A stretch of DNA of 10,637 nucleotides from 20CM-4-69-16 sp035637455 (lineage in GTDB: Bacteria; Gemmatimonadota; Gemmatimonadetes; Gemmatimonadales; GWC2-71-9): assembly GCA_035637455.1 (NCBI GenBank), contig DASPXE010000034.1, positions 1 through 10,637 of the forward strand, in the 5' to 3' direction. Below are positions 7,011 through 10,637 of this stretch, in pieces (the first letter of the stretch is position 1; every line of letters begins with the position of its first letter). The notes under the pieces were generated by a model that did not search any database, was not told where the DNA came from, and was given only the letters and a program-made list of their open reading frames with translations. Made by a program: the position numbers and the translations under genes.

Positions 7011-7107
7011 TCCCCAGGCTGAAGCGTGGGCTCGACACGACACTGCGCTAAAGCACAACCCTGTCCTTCAGGACAGTGCTGGCCGAGCCCACGCTTCAAC
7101 GTGGGAA
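7011..7107. repeat. Structured inverted-repeat element, IS200/IS605-end- or MITE-like
   Basis: A perfect 15 bp inverted repeat (TGAAGCGTGGGCTCG at 7020-7034, its complement at 7084-7098) brackets about 50 bp. Inside is a hairpin CTGTCC-TTCA-GGACAG (7061-7066/7071-7076). The right arm can alternatively fold as CCCACG-CTTCAA-CGTGGG (7088-7093/7100-7105). The left flank (7012-7030) is an imperfect inverted copy of that right hairpin, so the terminal similarity extends to about 20 bp. GC-rich hairpins with TTCA loops are typical of IS200/IS605-type ends and of short non-autonomous relatives. No TnpA or TnpB coding sequence is present. The alternatives are a structured RNA or a transcript-end structure for the DUF1611 gene, whose stop is at 7010. 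The structure is directly seen; the mobile-element reading is inference. Confidence 0.55.
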
Positions 7108-7109
7108 CA

Positions 7110-7145
7110 ACGGACGCGCGTTTTTTGACGGACGCGCGTTTTTTG
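7110..7145. repeat. Perfect 18 bp tandem duplication
   Basis: ACGGACGCGCGTTTTTTG occurs twice back to back (7110-7127 and 7128-7145) with no mismatch. Each unit contains the self-complementary octamer ACGCGCGT and a run of T. It lies just right of the inverted-repeat element. The perfect identity suggests a recent duplication or selection on the structure it creates. Confidence 0.9.
7114..7144 (+). terminator. Putative intrinsic terminator formed by the tandem repeat
   Basis: Because ACGCGCGT is self-complementary, copy 1 (7114-7121) can pair with copy 2 (7132-7139) as an 8 bp GC-rich stem with a 10-base loop, followed by T residues up to 7144. This is the form of a Rho-independent terminator for transcription from the transporter/DUF1611 genes. 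It precedes the separately promoted ABC genes. Confidence 0.5.
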
Positions 7146-7193
7146 GTGGTCTAGCGGCGGCGATCGGGTACCGGTCGTCGCCGGTTTCGCTCG

Positions 7194-7199
7194 TAGCAT
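7194..7199 (+). promoter_or_regulatory. Leaderless-type -10 element for the ABC permease gene
   Basis: TAGCAT (TANNNT) is followed by 6 bases and then ATG 7206, so transcription would begin at or next to the A of the start codon. There is no Shine-Dalgarno sequence before this ATG, which fits a leaderless mRNA. No recognisable -35 lies about 17 bp upstream, so confidence is moderate. The preceding 48 bp after the tandem repeat show nothing else. Confidence 0.45.
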
Positions 7200-7205
7200 C
7201 TTCCC

Positions 7206-7892
7206 ATGCACTGGCTCCGCTGCGTCCTCGCCGAATGGCAGCTGCTGCGCGCCCGCCTCGTGCGCTCACGCCTCGGCCTCTGGCTGCTGCTGCTCGGCGG
7301 GGGCGGCGTCTGGCTCGCGACGCGCGGTGCGCCGCTGACCATCCTGGCGCCCCACCTAGCCATGCTCGGCGCCGTGCTGGGCGTGGCGTTCAGCGTCGGC
7401 TCGGACGTCGACCGCGCTGCCGTCGCGCTCACGCTCACCCATCCGACGACGCCGCTCGCCGTCGCCGCCGGCCGCTGGCTCGCGGCCGTCACGGCGGCCG
7501 GCATCCTGCTGCTGGCCTTCCTATGCGTCGCCGCCGCGCTGACGTCGCTGCCGGCGGGGCCGTTGCTGCGCGCCGGTGGCGCGGCGCTGGGGGCGGCTGC
7601 CGCTGCCGCCGGGTGCGCACTCGTCGCGGCCGCCCGCGGCGGCAATGCGCTGACGGGAGCGCTGTTCCTCTATATCGCGGTGCCGAGCGTCGTCTCGGCG
7701 GACACCTTGGGGGCGGTACTGGCTCCGGGTGCGCTCACGCGCATCAGCGTTGTCGTGCTCGAGCTGCTTCCTGGGGTGTGGCGGTACGAAGCGCTGGCGG
7801 GCGGCGATCCGGTGGGCTGGGCGCACGCGGCATGTTGGGTGGTCGGCGGGATCGCGGGGACCGCCCAGCTGTTCACGAGACGCGCGGTGTGA
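7206..7892 (+). CDS. ABC-2-like transporter permease subunit
   Basis: This is a 228-residue, very hydrophobic Ala/Leu/Val-rich protein with about six predicted membrane helices: roughly 24-38, 45-65, 87-115, 122-142, 150-170 and 206-222. The N-terminus (MHWLRCVLAEWQLLRARLVRSR) is amphipathic and basic, as in ABC-2-type permeases. I do not recognise a specific subfamily by sequence. The assignment rests on topology and on the overlapping downstream ATPase gene (GTG 7889 inside the GTGTGA end of this gene). No substrate can be inferred. There is no ribosome site before ATG 7206, but a leaderless -10 is present. The protein could also be called a hypothetical multipass membrane protein. Confidence 0.72.
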   Translation: MHWLRCVLAEWQLLRARLVRSRLGLWLLLLGGGGVWLATRGAPLTILAPHLAMLGAVLGVAFSVGSDVDRAAVALTLTHPTTPLAVAAGRWLAAVTAAGILLLAFLCVAAALTSLPAGPLLRAGGAALGAAAAAAGCALVAAARGGNALTGALFLYIAVPSVVSADTLGAVLAPGALTRISVVVLELLPGVWRYEALAGGDPVGWAHAACWVVGGIAGTAQLFTRRAV

Positions 7893-8782
7893 ACGCGCCG
7901 GTACTCCTCCTCTCTGGTGTCACGCGCCGCCGCCGCCACCGACGCGACTCACCCCCGGTGGCCGACGTGTCCCTCGAGGTCGCGGCTGGGGAAATCGCCG
8001 CGCTCGTCGGACCGCACGGCTCCGGCAAGACGACGTTGCTCGGGATCGCCGCCGGGCTGCTCGCCCGGGACGCGGGCGCGGTGACGGTAGCGGGCGTGCC
8101 GGCGGGGACGCCGGCGGCACGGGCGGCCCTCGGGTACGCCCCTGAGGCGCCGATCTTTCCGCCGACCCTCAGCGTCCGCGAGGTGCTGGGGTACTTCGCG
8201 CGGTTTCACGCCGCCGGCACCGCCCGGCGGGGGCTGGTCGCGGCCGCGCTCGAGCGCGCCGGCCTCGAGGGGGCGGCGGAGCGCCGCGCTGGGGCCCTGC
8301 CGCTGCCGGTCGCGCGCCGGCTCGCGCTCGCACAGGCTGCGCTCGGCCACCGCCGGGTCCTGCTGCTCGACGAGACGCTCTCCGGCGTGGATGCGGTCGG
8401 GCGGCGGGCGATGTGCGAGCGGGTCCGCGAGCTCGCGGCGCGCGGCGTCGCCGTGTTGCTGGCGTCCTCCGACCTCGCCGTCGTCGAGCAGCTTGCTGCG
8501 CGGGTGCTCGTGATGCGGGACGGCCGCATCGTTCGCGCAGCGCCGACCGCCGCATTGCTGGGAGAGCGCGTGCTCGAGATCCTGCTCGATGCGCCCCCCG
8601 CCGCGCCGCCGCCCGGGTTCCGCATCACGCCGTACGGTCTTCAGGCCGACCTCGGGACGCGCAGCGCGGAGGCGGCGCTCGCGCTGTGCCGCGCGCACCG
8701 GCTCGCCGTGCGCGCCTCGCGAGTGCGCGCGCGCAGCCTGGAGGACGCGGTGCTCGACGCCCTGCACGACCGTGCGCGTTGA
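7889..8782 (+). CDS. ABC transporter ATP-binding protein with degenerate signature and H-loop
   Basis: This 297-residue ATPase starts at GTG 7889, overlapping the permease stop by three bases (GTGTGA); the frame is open further upstream, but homology begins here. Walker A is GPHGSGKT (41-48, Lys47). The Q-loop region reads GYAPEAPIFPPTLSVREVL, with Glu86 where Gln is usual. The signature LSGGQ is replaced by LPLPV (about 137-141), though the following RRLALAQAAL helix is kept. Walker B is LLLDET (158-163), with the catalytic Glu162 present but Thr instead of Pro next. The D-loop SGVD is intact. The H-loop, normally S-H-D, reads S-S-D (193-195), so the switch histidine is lost. An extra C-terminal domain (about 230-297) follows, as in many ABC-2 export ATPases. 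ATP hydrolysis may be slow or need a partner subunit. It is expected to work with the upstream permease. Confidence 0.85.
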   Translation: MNAPVLLLSGVTRRRRHRRDSPPVADVSLEVAAGEIAALVGPHGSGKTTLLGIAAGLLARDAGAVTVAGVPAGTPAARAALGYAPEAPIFPPTLSVREVLGYFARFHAAGTARRGLVAAALERAGLEGAAERRAGALPLPVARRLALAQAALGHRRVLLLDETLSGVDAVGRRAMCERVRELAARGVAVLLASSDLAVVEQLAARVLVMRDGRIVRAAPTAALLGERVLEILLDAPPAAPPPGFRITPYGLQADLGTRSAEAALALCRAHRLAVRASRVRARSLEDAVLDALHDRAR

Positions 8783-8807
8783 CGCTCTCTCCGACGCTTC
8801 CTACGTT
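8779..8807 (+). promoter_or_regulatory. Promoter for leaderless cysS transcript
   Basis: TTGACG (8779-8784, one mismatch to TTGACA) is followed by a 17 bp spacer and TACGTT (8802-8807), a TANNNT -10 element. Six bases later is GTG 8814, so transcription should start at or near the first base of the start codon. The -35 overlaps the stop codon of the ABC ATPase gene. No ribosome binding site is seen between promoter and GTG. Confidence 0.65.
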
Positions 8808-8813
8808 TCAGCC

Positions 8814-10235
8814 GTGACGCTCTCTTTGCACAACACTCTCACCCGCCGCCTCGAACCGTTTCAATCGCTCGCCCCGCCGAGGGTGACGCTTTACACCTGT
8901 GGGCCGACGGTCTGGAACTACGCCCACATCGGGAACTTCCGGACATTCCTGTTCGAGGACTTGCTGCGACGCTACCTCGAATACTCGGGCTACGACGTCT
9001 TCCACATAATGAACCTGACGGACGTGGACGACCGCACCATCAAGGCGGCGCGGGAGGCGGGCAAGCGCCTCGCGGACCATACCGAGCCCTTCGTCCAGGC
9101 GTTCTTCGAGGATCGGGACTATCTGCGGATCAAGCCGGCAAGCGTCTACCCGCGCGCCACGCAAGCGATCCCGGCGATGATACAGCTCGTGGCGCGTCTG
9201 CTCGAGCGCGGCGTCGCCTACAAGAGCGAGGACGGGTCGGTCTATTTCGCGCTCACCAAGTTTCCGACATACGGGCGGTTGTCGCAGCTCGACCGACGGG
9301 AGATCAAGGTGGGCGCCCGGGTGTCGAGCGACGAGTACGCCAAGGACGACCCGAGCGACTTTGCCTTGTGGAAGAAAGCGGACGGCGAGGACGAGGCGGT
9401 GGGGGCGGCGTGGGACGCGCCGTTCGGGCGCGGCCGGCCCGGGTGGCATCTCGAGTGCTCGGCGATGTCGCTCGACGAAATCGGTCGCCGCTTCGGCGTC
9501 CAGACGCTCGACATCCACTGCGGTGCCGTGGACCTGATCTTCCCGCATCACGAGGACGAGATCGCGCAGTCGGAGGCGGCGACCGGGGAGCTGTTCGCGC
9601 GCTACTGGCTGCATGGAGAGTTTCTCAACGTGGGCGGCACGAAGATGTCCAAACGGTTCGGGAATTTTCTCACGGCGCGCGATCTGCGGGAGCAGGGTGT
9701 GGACGCGGCTGCCGTGCGACTGCTCTTCTCCCAGACGCAGTACCGCAAGGCGCTCGACTTCAGCGACGAAGCGCTCGCCGCCGCGGGGCAGGGCGTGAAA
9801 CGGCTGGGAGAATTTCGCGACCGGCTCGTCCGGGCGAGCGGACCGGCGAGGCCGGATGGGCGGCTCGCGACGCTGGCCGCCAAGTTCGAGACGGACTTTC
9901 GCGCCGCGCTGGACGACGACCTGAACGCGCCGCGCGCCTGCGCCGCCCTGTTCGAGCTGGTGCACGAGGGGAACGGGGCGCTCGACACGGGCGCGGCGGG
10001 CGGCGCGGTGGCGCGCGACGCGCTCGATCGGGCGATGACGGTGCTCGACGTGCTCCCGACGCCCAAGGCCGTCGACCCGGCGCTGGCGCGCTGGGTAGCA
10101 GAGCGCATCGCCGCGCGCGACAAAGCACGCAAAGCCAAGGACTTCAAGGAGGCGGATCGGATCCGCGCCGACCTCAAGGCGAGGGGCGTGGAGATCGAGG
10201 ACACCCCTTCCGGAACCAAGTGGCGCATGGTCTAA
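8814..10235 (+). CDS. cysS: Cysteinyl-tRNA synthetase
   Basis: This is a class Ia aminoacyl-tRNA synthetase that charges tRNA-Cys. It is 473 residues, close to E. coli CysS (461). The N-terminus LHNTLTRRLEPFQ is typical. The zinc-site ligands expected from E. coli are present: Cys29 (YTCGPTVW), Cys215 (WHLECS), His245 and Glu249 (FPHHEDE). The HIGH motif reads HIGN (38-41) and the KMSKS loop reads KMSKR (277-281, followed by FGNF). The loop between Cys215 and His245 is five residues longer than in E. coli and reads HCGAVDL in place of the usual HGGGxDL. The C-terminal hallmark (ARDKARKAKDFKEADRIR, near 440) and final WRMV are intact. GTG 8814 is chosen because it begins the conserved domain and sits 6 bases after a -10 element; the frame is open for over 200 bases upstream, but that part overlaps the ABC gene. 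Confidence 0.96.
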   Translation: MTLSLHNTLTRRLEPFQSLAPPRVTLYTCGPTVWNYAHIGNFRTFLFEDLLRRYLEYSGYDVFHIMNLTDVDDRTIKAAREAGKRLADHTEPFVQAFFEDRDYLRIKPASVYPRATQAIPAMIQLVARLLERGVAYKSEDGSVYFALTKFPTYGRLSQLDRREIKVGARVSSDEYAKDDPSDFALWKKADGEDEAVGAAWDAPFGRGRPGWHLECSAMSLDEIGRRFGVQTLDIHCGAVDLIFPHHEDEIAQSEAATGELFARYWLHGEFLNVGGTKMSKRFGNFLTARDLREQGVDAAAVRLLFSQTQYRKALDFSDEALAAAGQGVKRLGEFRDRLVRASGPARPDGRLATLAAKFETDFRAALDDDLNAPRACAALFELVHEGNGALDTGAAGGAVARDALDRAMTVLDVLPTPKAVDPALARWVAERIAARDKARKAKDFKEADRIRADLKARGVEIEDTPSGTKWRMV

Positions 10236-10254
10236 CTGCTGCACGGAACATCCC

Positions 10255-10283
10255 TTGCCCTTGCCGTCATCCCTGTTTATGCT
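10255..10283 (+). promoter_or_regulatory. Promoter of the tRNA cluster
   Basis: TTGCCC (10255-10260), a 17 bp spacer and TATGCT (10278-10283) form a sigma-70-like promoter in the 77 bp gap between cysS and tRNA-Thr. Transcription would begin near 10290, about 23 bases before the mature tRNA. The local base composition turns AT-rich here, unlike the rest of the window. Confidence 0.6.
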
Positions 10284-10312
10284 ACAAGTCTGAAAACTTT
10301 AACCGTCGGCCA

Positions 10313-10385
10313 GCTGACGTAGCTCAACTGGTAGAGCAGCTGATTTGTAATCAGCAGGTTAAGGGTTCGAGTCCCTTCGTCAGCT
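10313..10385 (+). tRNA. tRNA-Thr (UGU anticodon)
   Basis: This is a 73-base cloverleaf. The acceptor stem is GCTGACG/CGTCAGC with discriminator T. The D-arm contains AGCTCAACTGGTAGAGC. The anticodon arm is CTGAT-TTGTAAT-CAG-type with anticodon TGT, reading ACA (Thr). The T-arm has GGTTCGAGTCC. CCA is not encoded. It is probably co-transcribed with the following tRNAs. Confidence 0.95.
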
Positions 10386-10435
10386 CACGTTGCCGAAGAG
10401 GAGCAGCACTGCCCCGACTGTGAGTCCGGAGGGAC

Positions 10436-10472
10436 CAACACACCCCGCGCCTTGGGAACGCGGGGTGCGTTG
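10436..10472 (+). terminator. Strong hairpin between tRNA-Thr and tRNA-Tyr
   Basis: CACCCCGCG (10441-10449) pairs perfectly with CGCGGGGTG (10459-10467) around a 9-base loop; CAAC/GTTG extends the stem after one mismatch. There is no T-run after it, so it may be a weak terminator or an RNA-processing or protective structure rather than a strong intrinsic terminator. The rest of the 137 bp spacer (10386-10522) shows no gene I can support. Confidence 0.4.
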
Positions 10473-10522
10473 TCAGTGGGGCTGGGGATGAGGAAACGAA
10501 CGAGGCGCGCGGCGACCGGCGT

Positions 10523-10605
<83 letters not shown>

Positions 10606-10618
10606 CTCCTTCGAGCGC

Positions 10619-10637
10619 GCGGGCGTAGCTCAGTTGG
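10619..10637 (+). tRNA. Probable tRNA-Gly, 5' part only
   Basis: GCGGGCGTAGCTCAGTTGG is the 5' acceptor strand and D-arm of a tRNA cut by the window end. It matches the start of bacterial tRNA-Gly(UCC), and Gly commonly follows Thr and Tyr in this cluster. The anticodon is outside the window, so the identity is inferred. Confidence 0.7.

Noticed and set aside
3935..7058. Long open frames on the minus strand across pspA, the transporter and the DUF1611 gene
   Set aside because: They are antisense to well-recognised genes, have low-complexity His/Arg/Asp-rich translations and arise from high GC at third codon positions.
7011..7145. CRISPR array
   Set aside because: Only two directly adjacent 18 bp units and one inverted repeat occur; there are no regularly spaced repeats, spacers or cas genes.
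7076..7888. Upstream extension of the ABC ATPase frame
   Set aside because: It overlaps the permease gene and the terminator region and is low-complexity; ABC homology begins just after GTG 7889.
8589..8813. Upstream extension of the cysS frame
   Set aside because: It overlaps the ABC ATPase gene, reads Arg-rich and precedes the promoter; CysS homology begins right after GTG 8814.
8808..10244. Long minus-strand open frame opposite cysS
   Set aside because: It mirrors the cysS coding region; the translation is Arg/Val/Glu-rich with no recognisable domain.
10470..10498. Separate promoter for tRNA-Tyr (TTGTCA as -35)
   Set aside because: No TANNNT -10 lies at 16-18 bp, and TTGTCA overlaps the hairpin, so it is probably a chance match.
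10386..10500. Small protein with a CPDC motif between the tRNA genes
   Set aside because: There is no start codon with ribosome site, the frame runs on into tRNA-Tyr, and the region is dominated by a hairpin.

Overview
This window comes from a GC-rich bacterial chromosome with dense, almost entirely plus-strand coding. It looks like ordinary chromosomal DNA holding housekeeping genes and a membrane-stress locus. My best taxonomic guess is Gemmatimonadota or another deep-branching GC-rich phylum. This rests on overall gene character and an apparent use of leaderless promoters (TANNNT ending 6 nt before a start codon), and it is a weak inference. The tRNAs do not encode CCA.

Layout. Positions 1-2742 hold the excision-repair ATPase UvrA, missing only its extreme N-terminus at the window edge. 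Positions 2791-4789 hold a compact locus of four consecutive small proteins, each with one N-terminal membrane helix, a coiled coil and a shared C-terminal motif (ERhDFxERLLAKQ). A PspA/IM30-family membrane-repair protein follows immediately. The small proteins resemble PspB in architecture, so I read the block as an expanded phage-shock (Psp) locus. Positions 4813-7010 hold an AI-2E/PerM-type multipass transporter that overlaps a DUF1611 (DgcN-like) P-loop enzyme by one base.

Positions 7011-7205 are non-coding but structured. They contain a roughly 97 bp inverted-repeat element with nested hairpins, resembling ends of IS200/IS605-type elements, then a perfect 18 bp tandem duplication that can fold as an intrinsic terminator. 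Positions 7206-8782 hold a translationally coupled ABC pair: a six-helix permease-like protein, then an ATPase with an eroded signature motif and no H-loop histidine. Positions 8814-10235 hold cysteinyl-tRNA synthetase, apparently transcribed as a leaderless mRNA from a promoter that overlaps the end of the ABC ATPase gene.

From 10255 to the end a tRNA promoter leads into tRNA-Thr(UGU), tRNA-Tyr(GUA) and the first bases of a probable tRNA-Gly. This order often precedes tuf in bacteria.

The most interesting part is the four-copy array of PspB-like proteins directly upstream of pspA. The four copies fall into an outer pair (1 and 4) and an inner pair (2 and 3) by their juxtamembrane sequences. 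This suggests that several membrane-anchored partners may work with one PspA.
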